Part shown: positions 1 through 14,000 of the stretch, piece by piece | How the letters are laid out: each line of letters starts with the position of its first letter | How positions within the stretch are numbered: the stretch's first letter is position 1 | Assembly: GCF_000003815.2 (NCBI RefSeq) | Contig: NC_049993.1 | Span: 20,310,167-20,343,332 of the forward strand | DNA length: 33,166 nt | Reading direction: 5' to 3' | Source: Branchiostoma floridae | Lineage: Eukaryota > Chordata > Leptocardii > Amphioxiformes > Branchiostomatidae | Program-made: the position numbers and the translations under genes | Notes under the pieces: model-generated | What the model was told of the DNA's origin: nothing | The model's database searches: none | What the model saw: only the letters and a program-made list of their open reading frames with translations

Positions 1-599
1 CGGACGTGAAACATCGTTCTCTCTCTCTCTCTGTCACACACACAAACTCTCTCTCTCTCTCTCTCTGAAAGTCTGTGCATGTGCGTATGTCTGTCCATTT
101 CTCTAACTTCAACATTTATTATCTTTTTTGCCTCTCTCATTCATTCTGTTCTCTAACTCTCCATCCCTACGTTGTCCTCTCTAACGCATCTCTTTCAATA
201 TTTCTCTCCGTCAGTTTGTGTGCTTGAGTATCTGCGTATATCTGTCTCTTACTCACAACTCTCTGTCTAGCCTATCCTATTATCTCTTTGTATGTCTCTA
301 TTTTCATCTAACTTAGAATTAAACTGTCTAGAGCGGAATACAGGCAAATGAAAGCACAATCAGGAGGGCTTGTAGAATTTGTAGAACTCTTTTTTTCCTT
401 CGTTCTTATTTACTTGCTTTCCTTCCCTCCTATACTTTCTTTCTCCATCTCCATCTTTTCCTTCCTCCTTTGCTTTTCTTTTTATCTACATATATCTACA
501 ACTTTCCCTTGTTCCTTTTTTCCTATTTTCCCTTTCCTTTCAATATACATCTATCTACATTTTCCTTACCTCCTTCTTTCTTACTTTCAATCTACAGCT
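1..599. repeat. Pyrimidine-rich downstream DNA with CT microsatellites
   Basis: (CT)n runs at about 19-34 and 51-68, then a long C/T-biased stretch to about 600 (densest at 380-590). No gene is recognised. Open frames here are Ser/Phe/Leu-rich translations of the tract. Confidence 0.7.
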
Positions 600-952
600 T
601 ATATCGGAGACAACAAATAAAAGACCATAAGCCATACATTCGTCTTAAGTTGATCTTTAATGTGCCTCAAATGTAACAAAAGACAAAAACCCTGAAAAAA
701 CAGACAACTGTGAGGTGAGCACCATTTATGATATAACAACAGTCCGTGTACATATCAAGTTCACACGCAACGATAACCTGATCGTGTTTTTTAAAACTTT
801 TCACATGGTAGTAGTATAGCAAACTGTAAAAATCATTATAGTTGTTTTGCATAGAATTCTCCTAAATATACAGTCCAAAATCCTAACAATTTTACACTAG
901 TTGATCACGTCTCGGAAAGGGTGGATGAAAGGGAGGGCGGGTGAGTAGTTGT
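600..952 (-). other. 3' UTR and probable poly(A) signal
   Basis: On the minus strand ATTAAA is at 656-661, and about 45 bp beyond lies a T/GT-rich stretch (TTTTATTTGTTGTCT) that would serve as the downstream element. This predicts cleavage near 635-640 and a 3' UTR of about 300 nt. A canonical AATAAA at 115-120 is an alternative. Confidence 0.45.
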
Positions 953-1045
953 TTACTGCTCGCGGCACTCCAACTCAGCCTCGATCTCCTGGACGCGGTC
1001 GGTCTTCTTGGACATCATCTTCTCCAGGGGCTTCGTCTGGTGCAG
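953..1045 (-). CDS. Vtg: Vitellogenin exon 34: C-terminus and stop (aa 1890-1919)
   Basis: Encodes LHQTKPLEKMMSKKTDRVQE and ends ELECREQ followed by TAA at 953-955. Acceptor TTTTCCTCCCGCAG, phase 0. The last Cys is three residues before the C-terminus. A 3' untranslated region of roughly 300 nt follows. Confidence 0.93.
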   Translation of the reverse strand: MHQTKPLEKMMSKKTDRVQEIEAELECREQ

Positions 1046-4000
1046 CTGCGGGAGGAAAAGACGCAAGGAGAGCGTTAATTTGGGACTTGGAGTAACATCG
1101 ACAATACAGGTGTCATGCAGGACAGGGCATTCACGGCACATGCCGACTAAGCTGGCTATACGTTTTACGAACCTTTGCAGAGGTTAAAGATCTTAATTAT
1201 AAAAAGATTTATCTTTAAAAAAGCGCGAGAAGAACCCAAAGTGTTCTGTGTCTTTGATTAAGCTAGGCCTTAAAGTGGATCTAAAATAAGGATATATGGC
1301 CATCTGGAGCTTTGGAAAACTACTTTCTGTAAGCGACAATGCACGGGTTGTATTACAGGATTAAGCTGGCGAAACGTCACCTATCTAAGATGATTATACC
1401 TTTTTAAGACGCTGAAACGATACACAGGGCTTAAATGGTAACAAATCTTAAGATGTTCTCACCTTAATCATCTTCTTTGTGCTCTCGAGGTTGGTGTAGA
1501 GGCAGTGGAACTCCATCTGGCTCTTCTCAGACTTTGTCTTCCTGGAGCCCTCGGGGCACTGTGGGACGGGGGTCTTGGAGAAGCAGGTCTCCTCCTTACC
1601 GTTCTCGTTGGTGCGGGAGATCATGACGTTGCGCATCTGGGGCAGCTTCTTGCCTGTGGGGGAGGAGATGAGCAAGACGTTTAGGATCTTAAGATGTGGT
1701 CAAGGTACCAGAGCCTAAATGGATTGCGTTTGGTTTGGTTTGAAAGGCAGATTCTTTTCTTATTGGAGGCAAATTCAGACATTTAGAATCTTAATGATTG
1801 CCCTTAAGAATAGACAGGCATTTAGAAAAAGAGCCGAAACGGGTTGCTTTTGGTCTGGCAGACAGAATCTTGCCAGACATTTAAGATCAGGGATGGGCTA
1901 GTTATGACCTGGGTCTATGCTACATCATCATGCTTGTTGTAGCCAATCCTCTATAGGATGAAGACATTTATCTAGATCCGAGTCAAAATGAGTCATCTTC
2001 TGGTCATCATCCACAAAAAAGCTAGAAAGATTTCAAACGCTTGTCTTTAAGGAGTTGAAGCCTAAGAGTATGCAACACAACGCCCCCTGAAAAAGACAAG
2101 AACACCAGCTTACCCTCAGTCTCGCACTGCTTGCTGGGGACCTGGTAGGACAGAGCGAACATCTTGTGGGACTGGTAGATCTCCTCGCTGGGGCCGGAGT
2201 ACTCCTTGGTCTGCTCACCGTCGAAGTTGCCGCACAGGCCAGCCATCTTGCTGCGGAAGCTGTTGGAAACCTGAAACACGATTTTCAATATTAAATGGCT
2301 GTGAGAGACCTTGTAGACATTGGAATTCCCGGTACAGAGCAAAGAGAGAAGCACAACAACGAGATAGGTGGAAAGGAAGGTCTGATGTGCTTCAAAGGCA
2401 CGAGAGGAACTAAGGTGCTCAAGTGTTCAGGGCAAATGACTGTAAAACATTAATACGATCCAATAATTTTCCAGGGATCGATGCAAAGGACTTTCTTTGA
2501 AACTACAACATAACGACTGCAATGGCAGTAAAGGCTTCGCAAGCCGATTCCCTGACCACAACTCAAGACTATAGGCTTTGTGAGCTTTCTCCGTGACTAC
2601 ATCTTAAGACAAGACGAAGCTCTCAACTCTAAGACAATGTAAGTCGTCCCCGTGACTACTCCTCAAGACCAGACAAAGCTCTGATCTCTAAGACTTTGTG
2701 ACTACACCTGAAGACGACCAGACAAAGCTATAAACCTCACCTTGACCCAGGTGGAGTGTCCGTCGTGCTTGATCTTCAGGCCGAGCTTCTGGCTGATGAT
2801 CTTGACCATCTTGCCGGACCTCTGGATGGTGAAAAGAACCTCGCTGTTGCGGTCGTTCTGGTCCCTGCGGATCTGGATCTGGCTCTCGGGCTGAACCTCA
2901 ACCTGGCGGCCGTCGACGGTGATCTCCATCTGTTTGGAGAAACATATGATATGAGTCGTTACTTAGGTTACCAATGATGACCGCCTGTGCTGGCCATGGT
3001 GGTCAGCATTCTACACACAGCTTTTACTTTACTAGAACTTTGTTACAACACATCCTAAGACTGCAGTAGACCAGTCTAACATTCTGTGTTGTACCTAAGT
3101 TTCTCCTTTGGTTGGTGGAACAAAATGATGAATTCTTAGATTAGAGGTTCTTTTAAACGAGCTTGTTCAGTACAATGCCTAACGCTCACTGTAGCTGCTT
3201 CTTTTTTTCCCCTTAGTCTGTCAGAATTTCGGAAACATCAAGGTGAGGTAAGCTCGACTAACTGACTGAATAGGCGAAGCAGGGGTTGCAAGGGCTACTC
3301 TGGAAATTGCCTACCCCATTTAGGCGAAATTGTGTTGTTTGATCCCTGCTCTTTTCGATAAGGTTACCATGAAAATCCAGCCGTGTTTTCGTTAAACATC
3401 GTGCAGAGCTAGAGCTTTGTTAGAACGCCTACAGTGGGTCACTTGAATCGCTATCGAGTATTCCCGGAGCAGTACTCCCAGAGCAGTACTCCCGGAGCAG
3501 TGGCGTACCTCGCGGTGCTTGTGGGACTCCTCCTCCCTGCTGGTCCACTCCTGGGACTTCTGCTCCTGCTCCTGCTGGCGACGGCTCTCGGACTCCTCGC
3601 GGGAGCGCAGCTCGACCTTCTTGCCCTCCAGGAAGACCTGCAACAACCATAAAACATTCGGGCTCGTTAACAACCGGCTGCAAATACGTGAGCTGGCAAT
3701 GCCGTACGGCCATCATGTAATCATCACAAGTGAATACTTCTAGAAGTGTATAAAATAGAAGAGATAGTACAAAGGTGTCTACATTCATTATTGCAGTTTT
3801 TCGCCGAAAGTTCGGGTCTGCACTATAACAGTCTCGCATTATGTATGAACCGTGTCCTCTACAACTTTACTGTGTTATATCAAAGAATAACTGGTTTATT
3901 TGCGACAAAAATGTACGCAAATTCATACCATTAAAGCCATACATGGCTGAATTGGGGTATGAGACATATAGTTTTCTTTGTAGTTTGTATCCTGATTGTC

Positions 4001-4712
4001 ATGGAAACAGAAAACAAACCAATAAACAAACCAACCTTCAGGGTGTTCTCGGGCTTGTACAACTATTATACCCTTCACTGTCATATGCCTTCGAGAATGC
4101 TTTTCTTGGTACCATGATTATCATGGAAACAGACAACAAACAAACAAACCTTGAGGGTGTTCTCGGGCTTCTGCTCGGTCTTCTTGCTGATGAGGACCAT
4201 GAAGCGCTCCTCGGGGGAGGCGTCCTTGGCCAGGATGTGGTCGCACTGGCTCAGCTCGTACTTGTACTCGACGTTGTCGAAGGTGCGGATCTTTCTGGAC
4301 TCGGACTCGACCTTGCAGTAAGCTGAGGGCGGACAGGAGGAAAACATGAGTGAATGAATGAATGAATGAATGAATGAATGAATGACAAGTAATCACAAGT
4401 ATGAGTATCTACGACTTGTGCACGTTCCAGGAACTTGTATTTCTTTGTTTACTATCCTTCTGCGTTAATCATCTTCTTTCTCATTCGAAATTATTGACAA
4501 GATGGCACTTGCTCATCAACACATCGCGTATGCACTAAACTGTGCACTCAACTGTGATCGATTGATTGATGGACACAGATGACGATACTGATTCTTCATC
4601 AGCCTGTTTATGTTCTTGCTTGATGGAGGAATGGATGACTTGATTGAGAGATCATTGATTGACAGATACTTCTGCCAGTACTACTTGTTCACGAGCCTGT
4701 TCTGGCAATGAC

Positions 4713-4752
<40 letters not shown>

Positions 4753-4884
4753 GGATGTATTGAAACTTACGCCAGTACTGCTTGTTCATGAGCCTGTTCT
4801 GGTAATGATTGATTGATTGATTGATTGATGGATGGATGTATTGAAACTTACGCCAGTACTGCTTGTTCATGAGCCTGTTCTGGT

Positions 4885-4925
<41 letters not shown>

Positions 4926-4979
4926 CAGATACTCACGCCAATACTGCTTGTTCATGAGCCTGTTCTGGCAATGACTGAT

Positions 4980-5014
<35 letters not shown>

Positions 5015-8000
5015 CAGATACTCACGCCAGTACTGCTTGTTCATGAGCCTGTTCTGGTAATGATTGATTGATTGATGGATGGATGGATGGATGGATAGAT
5101 TGATAGATGTATTGACACTTACGCCAGTACTGCTTGTTCATGAGCCTGTTCTGGTAATACTTGGTTGATTGATTGATTGATTGATTGATTGACAGATACT
5201 CACGCCAGTACTGCTTGTTCATGAGCCTGTCCTGGTACTCCTGAGACAGAGAATACTTGGTGGAGGGGAAGCGCAGAGGCATGGGGATGCTCAGGTCCAT
5301 CTTGAGGGGCAGCTCGGTCTTCAGGACCTTCTGCAGGTTGATCTTCAGCTTGGGCTGCTCCAGGGAGATGCGGGTCATGTTGGTCTCCTCGCGGGGGGTC
5401 TTGATGGAGACGTTCATCTCCTGGAAGGAGAAGACATAAGCTGTGTCAGACTAGTTTTCAGAGTAGTTTAAGGGGGATTGTTGGACGAACATTTTTAATT
5501 GCAGTGACGAAGTTAATTGTAATCACATGTGATCACAATAGAATTAGAACTAAAAACTCGATCTTAACCGGGACGGGAGGCGATATCGACTTCATATAAC
5601 CTTTGACCCATTGCTGACGTCACGTGCATAAGATTTTGTATTCAAAATAATTGGGTCAGATGGCTCAAAAAGACTGAGTGATTCAGTGGAAAATTCCAGT
5701 CCATTTTGCTTAGTTTAGTCGGAAGTTTCAGTGACTTTTTTGGTTTGATTATTTTTCCTTCTAAATCCTCCGTAAAGTTACCTTGAACTCCTTGTCGACG
5801 GTCAGGCGCAGACGCAGCTTGTTCTCCTCGTTGCGGACATCGACGTCCTTGACGGAGGTGCGGTCCCAGAAGGTGTGCTGGGTGTGCTTGTGCAGGTCAG
5901 AGACCAGCTGCTTCATCCAGGTGGGCAGCTAAAGACACACAAAACGTCTTAAGGTTAGTAACTTTATACACAGAAATGTCTCAAGGTCCCAGAAGGTGTG
6001 CTGGGTGTGCTTGTGCAGGTCGGAGACCAGCTGCTTCATCCAGGTGGGCAGCTAAAGACACACAAAACGTCTTAAGGTTAGTAACTTTATACACAGAAAT
6101 GTCTTAAGGTCCCAGAAGGTGTGCTGGGTGTGCTTGTGCAGGTCGGAGACCAGCTGCTTCATCCAGGTGGGCAGCTAAACACACACAAAACGTCTTAAGG
6201 TTAGTTTCTTCAGACACAGAAATGTATTAATGTTGCCGGCTGGACATACCACAACGTCTTTTTTTTTTTAAAGATTAGTATCTTCAAACTCAGAAATGTC
6301 TTAAGGTGGGCAGCTGCAAACACAACAACTTCTTACTCTCAAGGGTAGGATCTTTAAACACAGAAATGTTCTTGGAGACAGCTTCTCAAGGTCTTAGGAT
6401 CTTTAAAGTACCTTAAGCACGATAAGGCCTAAGGATATTAACCATGACAATGCCTATAACTTTCCAATCACAGCATCGTCGTTCCGTTGGTTGTGTTCAA
6501 TATGACTCACTTGGAATTAAGACCAATTTTTCCCACCGAAATTAATAGATAAACAAATGAATAACTTACGTTCTGGTGCTCGATCTCGATGTCCAGCTCA
6601 CGGAGCTGGCTGCGCTGCTCGATGGCCTTCAGGCAGGCGGCGGAGTAGGTGCGTCCCTGGCGGCGGTCCTGCAGGCACTTCCTGCCGAGGGAAGGGAAGC
6701 AGACGGACGGTGAGGAAATGGCAAAGCTAGAGAAGCTGTCGTTGCAGGAAGATGTCTATTCTGGGTCTGTTACCTTGCTTCATGTTACGCACAAAAGTAC
6801 TGTAGACTTTCAACATCGCAATTACTTAAAGAGAGAGTGTGTAATACGAAAAGAAACAAACAGAAATAGAGAACGACAAAGAGACAAAAAGAGAGAAGGA
6901 AAGAGAAGGGCACACGTAAAATGATAAATAGAGAAAGGCGGACAAAGAGAGAGAGAGAGAGAAAAAAGGCAAAACGAGAAAGAGAGAAAAGGCAGATAGA
7001 GAGAAAGAGAAGGGTAAACAGAAAGAAAGAACGGGAAATATTGAAAGGCAAGCAAAAAGAATGAGGAAAGAGACAGGCAGGCAGAGAGAACGAGAGAGAG
7101 AGAAGACAAAAGATAGAAGCGAAGGGAAAAGAAAGAAGCGAAGAGAAGAGAAAGGATTCAGAGAGAAGTGACTGAGAGAAAAGAGAGACATATTCACCTG
7201 AAAACGTTCTCGCGGACCTCCCTCTTCTTGTCGGAGTGGGTCTCGGAGAAGTACTCCCTCTTCTCGCTACTGTCCCAGAAGCTGCGCTCCTGAGAGGACT
7301 CGCTGCGGGACTCGCTGCGCTCTCCGAGGGTCCAGACCTCGCTACAAACCGTAACATCATCAGTCAATACTTGTTTCTATATCCGTCTAAGGCACGATCT
7401 AGACACAGTTTTTCCTGATATCTGCGAGCCGACAACCTCTCGCCGACAATCAATACTTGTTACTGTATCCGTCTAAGCCCCAGGAAATAAAAGCCCATTT
7501 CAGTTCTTGATTATAAAGAAGGCTGGAGAAATTTTGACTTTTAGCGGTGTTCTCGGAGTTTGGGTAAGCCTACTGAAATTTCGAAATTATTTCCTTCGTT
7601 CGTGTCAAATTATTACATCACGAGATTCTTAAAAACGTATCCAGAGCTGCAGCAAATATTGAATCTCAAGTATCTTAATACGCTTTCAGATGTATTGATA
7701 TCTGAGTTTTCAATCTGAAGTATCCCAAGCTTTCAGACGTCTCAATGACTACAAGTCTTGAACCTTAGGTACCTCAGGCTCTCGAGGAAGGACTCGAAGT
7801 CCTGCTCGGTCTCCTTGCGGAGCCACTCCTTGCTGTTCTTGGGGGCCTGCTCGTACATCTGCTCCTCCTTGCGCTCCTGCTTGCGCTGCTCAACGGACTT
7901 CTGGAACTTGGCCTGCAGGAAGACGTGCAACATTTTTTTTTATTGAAGAATATGCAAATAACACACACAGTGGTGCGCACTCAAGCTGAAGCTTATTTTC

Positions 8001-11000
8001 ACGGCACCACTAACAAAATACTGTAACAACCATACGGGAATGGTCATTATAAGAGAGGTGAAATAAATGAATAAATAATGCAAACATGTATATAACCAAT
8101 ATTGAAAAATACTGCATTGAAACTATAGCAACAGAAAACACTTATACAAAACGTTCAGATTGCATTAAGTACGTCTGGGTCACATACAACGTGCAACATT
8201 GAAGGTTAGACATCCAGGTGACCACCATCATCATTCTCATTCCCATTGCTAATCAGCTGTAGAGGCAGCACAACAATGGGCCGATCCCCAGACCCCGCCC
8301 CCTGTTCGATCATGGTTCTATTTCGAACACCTCCGTCAAAAATAGCCTGATTTCTGTCCAGCTGTGGCAGTTTTTTGACGGAGGTGTTCGAAATAGAATA
8401 TGGGGTTCTATTTGTTCGATATGGCGTTCGACAGGATCGGGCCATTGTCATGCTGACTCAACAGGCATTTACTCCCCTGGGTGCTCTTCTCCAGGGCAAT
8501 CCAGGTAGTAAGATACGCCAAATAGTATTTAGTAATACTTTAACTATATGATTTTGGAAACGGTCAGACGTTTCAGGTAGCAACCACTACCTTTCGTCAG
8601 TGATTGTAAGCAGATCTGTTGAAGAGCAGGATTTAAACCGTAACTATTGATTAGGTTTTGGTTTAAAAGAACTCTACGTATATGGTTTTTGCCTTGAAGG
8701 ACACAACTGAACCTAGCTAATCTCAGAGTTATACAACAGTCAACACAAGCTCGCATAAAAAATTGTCTAAAGCACACTCACCTTCAGGGTCATCTTCTTG
8801 TCGTTGCCGGAGCAGTCGCGGCCCCACTTGGCGTCGATCTTGGTCTTCTGGATGCGGTCCTGGACCAGGCGGTAGTCGGCGTAGCTGGGGTACTCAAACT
8901 CCATGTTGACGCAGGCCTTGAACTGTGGAGACAGAGAACAGAGGTGTGAGATCTCCGACAGAGAACAGAGGTGTGAGATCTCCGACAGAGAACATAGGTG
9001 TGAGGTCTCCCACAGAGAACATAGGTGTGAGATCTCCGACAGAGAACATAGGTGTGGGATCTCCTACACAGAACATAGGTGTGAGATTCCGACAGAGAAC
9101 ATAGGTGTGAGATCTAAGTACGTTCTAAATGATCTAAGAACAAGTACTAGTACTAGTGTAGTAAGAACGTGTCATCTTACTACATGGAACTACAAAGTCT
9201 AATGTATGCTACAATGTACAAGTTCGACTTTTTCTCGCTTCTATCTTTACCTTCAGTCTGCACTTTGTGGCACTGTTAAAGTAAGTTACTGACTTGAGTG
9301 CAGTGTCACATATTCCACGTCTGAAAAATGAATAAAAAAAGTGTCCTTACGTCCTCACGCTCGTTCTGGAGGCGCTTGCGCTCGATCTGGACGGCGATGG
9401 TGCGGCGGGTCTGCTTCTTCTGGGACTCCTTCAGGGACTCGCGGGTCTCGGAGGAGACCTGGGGCTCGGGCTCCTGGATGGAGCGCACCAGGAACTTCTT
9501 GGGGAGCCTCTGCTCGCGGGAATCCAGCTGGCGCTGGCGGGGGTCCTCCTCGAACTGGGGGACGGAAGAATTCCATGAAGGTTAGACATCCACATTGGTC
9601 AATATCTTAAACTCAGAATACTGAATAGGACTGCTTTGTAAGAGGTATGAAGCAGGCCATATACATCAGGGCACTCCAGCTATTACTAAACAGAGACAGT
9701 GGGGGCTATAATCTTCCTGGCACGTTTGACCAATCGCTGACGTCACGTATCCACAACATCACGTGTTATTAAGATCACGTGTCTGTATCTCTCGCGAGTT
9801 TACGTTCTGAAATGATTGGTCATCAGTATTGATGCTGAAGAAGGTGACAGTGGTCGTTGAAAATTTGATCTGTGTTGGAAGAAAGATTAGTATTAATTCT
9901 ACTAGAGTGCTCGTTAAGACAACTGATAAGACGTCTTAAAATACCTTCTCCTCGCTGTCCTGGATCTTGATCTTCATCTCGCGGTCCTGGCGGTCGTGCT
10001 TGGCGCGGATGACGATCTCCATGCGGCGGTCCTTCTTCTGCTGCTGCTCGCGCTCCTCAGACCTGCCAGGGGACAAGGTAGTCTGGTGGTTAGCGTCGTT
10101 TGTGATAGAATAGGTTTATTGCAATTTCTTGTGACAAAAAATGACAGGTTAACAATGGTAAACAGCACAGCAAGCGACTACTTTAGTCTGAGATCTAACT
10201 CTAAAATGGAACTTATAAACTGTTTGACTTCTTTTCTTGGAGACAGTAGAAGACGGAGGATATCACCTTTTCTGTAATATGTGGGCTCTGTGATGTTAAG
10301 AGGAGTCTCAGAGTAGTTTTCTTTTTGTCTGTTTGATTCTAAGATATAAGCCATCACACGTGTTGTGCCTAAAGGTGGTCTACCGGCAACGATTATAAGG
10401 AGCGAAAAAAACACCAAACCGACCTCTCAGAGCTGCTGGGACGGAGAATATAAAGTTTCAGGGTTTCAATCCCAAAGATGAAGGACCATAGGACAGGTAA
10501 TTTACACCTATTTCCTTACGTAGCTCACGTGAAAACGAGTACATAGCTTCAGTTAAAGACGTCCTCTCGGATGGGACGTATAACTATAGGAGCCACGTGT
10601 TTGAGGAGAGCTCAAGATCATGCATTTTACCGACTATGCGAAACAAATAAACAAATTGTTTCAATCGTTTATATTTTTTGTACTAGTTTGTTATAATTGT
10701 CAGTATGGTACCATTGAGAAGTCATTGTGCTGTTGTGGAAACAAACATATAAACATATAAACAAATAAACAAACCGACCTCTCAGAGCTGCTGGGACGGA
10801 CTTCCTTCTGCTCCAGCTCGATCTCGACCTCCTTGGGCTTGTTCTGGCCGGGCCTGACGGACAGGCGCAGCTCGACGGGGCCGGTCAGGGGCTGGAAGGG
10901 AGAGCGCTTCTCCTTGTTCAGGCGGGACACCATGCTGGAGTTCAGGCGGAACTCAACACCGAACTCCTCACGGCCGAAGGTGCGGTTGTACTGCAGGGGA

Positions 11001-14000
11001 CAGGAAAGAAACGACGGTAAGTTGGATTCGTTGCAGTATTATTAAAATAACGTACAAACATTTGCCTAACTGCTCGTAGATCAGTGACATCGATGTGTTT
11101 GGAGCCTAGGAGCTTCTACATCTACAAATGGCTCTAACTCGTAGTAAAAAGCCATGAGTTGAATTTGCATGGCCATTCTGATATCAAATCACATTTTCTT
11201 TCTACATAACTATGTAAGGAGGAAGTTCCACACTGAAAGTGTCAATTCTAGAAGTAAAAATCTTATGGAACAAACTTCCTCGTGATTGCTTCCCGATGGG
11301 TACAACTCACGTCAATACTAAGGTGAACAAATATCTGTCATCACAATCCAGTGCAGTAAAGCCAAATGATTTGCTCTTAGAGCCTTGTTTTGTAGTGAAC
11401 CAGAAGTAAATTTAAAAAAAAAAAGATTGTACTGACCTCGGTGGGGGTCTTCTGGATCTTCTTGCCCTTGATGGTGATCTCCTGGCGGCGGGTGGTCTCC
11501 TCCTTGCGGCCGCTGCGGTCCTTACGTGTCTGCTTCTGCTCGGTGTAGACGAAGGGGGTGGACTTGAGGGTGACGAGCTCGCGCTCCTGCTCGGGGGTCT
11601 CCATGGTCAGCTTGTACTTCTGGCTCTCCAGGTCCATGGACAGCTTGCCGCTGACGGGCAGGGTGGTGTTCAGGGTCACGTTGATGGCGACGCCGGACTT
11701 CAGCACGCGGGACAGGACGGTCATCTTGCCGGTGGTGTACAGGACGATGCTGCGGTGGGAAGAAAGATTTGTGTTAAATTCGTATTCATCTTTATTTATA
11801 AGTATGTGGGTAGCTATGAAAGAAAAATGAATTTTCGTGAACGTTGTTCCATCAGGTTGAAGTTTGAGTAAGATTTACAGAACTAGCATTATAAGCTTCC
11901 TTAGCAGAATCTAGGAGGTGAGCTTTTGAGGGCATATAATGTACATTTTCTCTGATGGCATATCAATTCTATTATGCTCGTTTTTTTGCAAGCTACTTAT
12001 ATGGAGATAAACAATATGTTTTCCGTATAGTTGAAATACGATTGACAGACTTCCAATATAAAGTAAACCATGCATTTTCAATACAAAACGGGTTGTAACA
12101 AAACGAATTGTAACGAAACGGGATGTAACGAAACGGTATGTAACAAAACGGGATGTAACAGAACAAGATGTAACCAAACGAAGAATCGAACTCACGTCTG
12201 GTTGCTCTTGAGCTCGGACTCGATGCGGCGCACCTCCTTCTGCTCACGGGGGCGGTCCTCACGGAACATGCGGGGGGTGACCTCCAGCTTGCCCTCGGAC
12301 TTGGACTTGACGATCAGGACGGAGGTCAGGTTCAGGTGCAGGGGCAGACCCAGGGTGGTGGGGATCTGGCGTGGAAGGTAAATTTTATTACTCACAACTC
12401 AGCAAACATACGGAAGTAGGGGAGTATCACGTGTCTCTTCAGAGTGGAGTACAATATTCAGTTTTTCAAAGACAGTGATGTACAGAGACAAAAACACATT
12501 TAATGCACCGTAATTAATTTTGTACCATATATGTGTGCATATACCTATCAGGGCGTATTTTGTACTGCATATGTGTAAACATATCTGCATAGACTTATTA
12601 GGGCTTTAGATGATGTAAACTGTATCACTGTCATATATTTTGTCCGACCTCATGGCCTCTATGCAAAACGGCCTGCAGGCTGATTTGGGCTTGTCATGAA
12701 TAAACAAAAGCTCAAACAAACAAACAAACAAACAAACCTGGCGGGAAGCCTCGACCAGGAAGGTGGTCTTGGAGCTCTGGTGCTTGAGGCCCTTGCGGAG
12801 CTGCTCCTCCAGGTCGGACATGGGCAGCTTGCCCTCACGGACCATCTTCTTCAGCTCCTCCTTGTCGAACTGCTGGAAGCTGATCTCGTTGTCGGACCAC
12901 TTGGTGGAGTAGGTCAGGCGGGGCTCCTCGTCACGGCGGGTCTCGATGGGCAGCTGGAACAATCAATCAATAAACCAATCCATCAATTAATCAATGAACC
13001 AATGAATCAATCCATGGAGAGCTTAGAGAGAGGGCAAGAATGTTCAGGGAGCAAAAATGTAATCTTCATCATGCCCCTCAATGCAGGTTCAAAGAGGCTG
13101 TGCAAAATGTTTAAGATCGACAATTTGCAAATGAAGACGTGCAGTGATGAATAATATGCCCCTCGACGAACGTCGTTTGCAAAGAGTAGTATATTTAATT
13201 GTATAAAGCCCTGAAGGCTCTGAGAAAACGTTAAAAAAAGCGTGAAAAGTTAAAGTTTGATTGTTTGTAAACGGAAATGTTAGGGATGCTTTCGTTGATC
13301 ATGCTCAAAATTGAAACTTACGCTGCGCTGGATCTTCTCGGTCTCGATGTCGGCGATGTTCTTCTGCCTCTGCTCCTTGGTCTTCCTGTACTCCTCGCTG
13401 CTCTCGCGGGTCTTCTTCATCATGTAGTCGAACACGTTCTTCTTCTCCTCCTGCTTCTTGCTCAGGACGGAGTCGATCATGGACTGCAGACCCTCGGCGC
13501 GGCCGGCGATCTCCAGAAGCTCGATGTCGTAGCCGAGAGCGCTGAGCCTCAGCTGGGCGCGCACGTCCTTGGGGAAGATGGACTTCTTGTCGCTGATGGA
13601 CTTCAGGTCCAGGGAGACACCCATGTCGAGGTCCTCTGTAAGTACAACGGTCATAACATGTTGATACATGTAACAAGCATGCACAAAGAAAGGTTTAAGT
13701 TATTTTTGCACCAAATGGTGCTTAGGGCTGCGCCTATTTCCGTTTCTGTTGCCGTTCTATGTATGCTACATAGATTTGTACAATCAATACAGCAGGAGTC
13801 TAGTCAACTGGTATTTGTGGCACGTTTGCAACAGACTTAGATGGTGTGCAAATCAGAGTTACAGTGTGTCAGGTACATGTGGGATAGATCTAGAAGCGAA
13901 CATTTCCATAGCAACGAAAGGTGTTCACCCAAAGTACGAAGCTGATCAGGTTTACTATATTTCAAGTAATAATAGGGTTTTCAAACCGGGACCCGAAAAC

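Noticed and set aside
603-661. AATAAA on the plus strand near 616 as a terminator of a plus-strand gene
   Set aside because: No plus-strand gene precedes it; the surrounding sequence fits the downstream element of the minus-strand poly(A) site better.
6785-7360. Ser/Phe/Leu-rich minus-strand open frames
   Set aside because: Translation of the polypyrimidine side of the intron 25 tract; partly out of frame with exon 25.
8930-9115. Possible CRISPR-like array of 27-bp repeats
   Set aside because: Repeats are contiguous without unique spacers, in a eukaryotic intron; an ordinary minisatellite.
13277-13840. Leu-rich plus-strand open frame opposite exon 16, and similar ones opposite other exons
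   Set aside because: Antisense shadow of GC-rich coding exons with strong codon bias.
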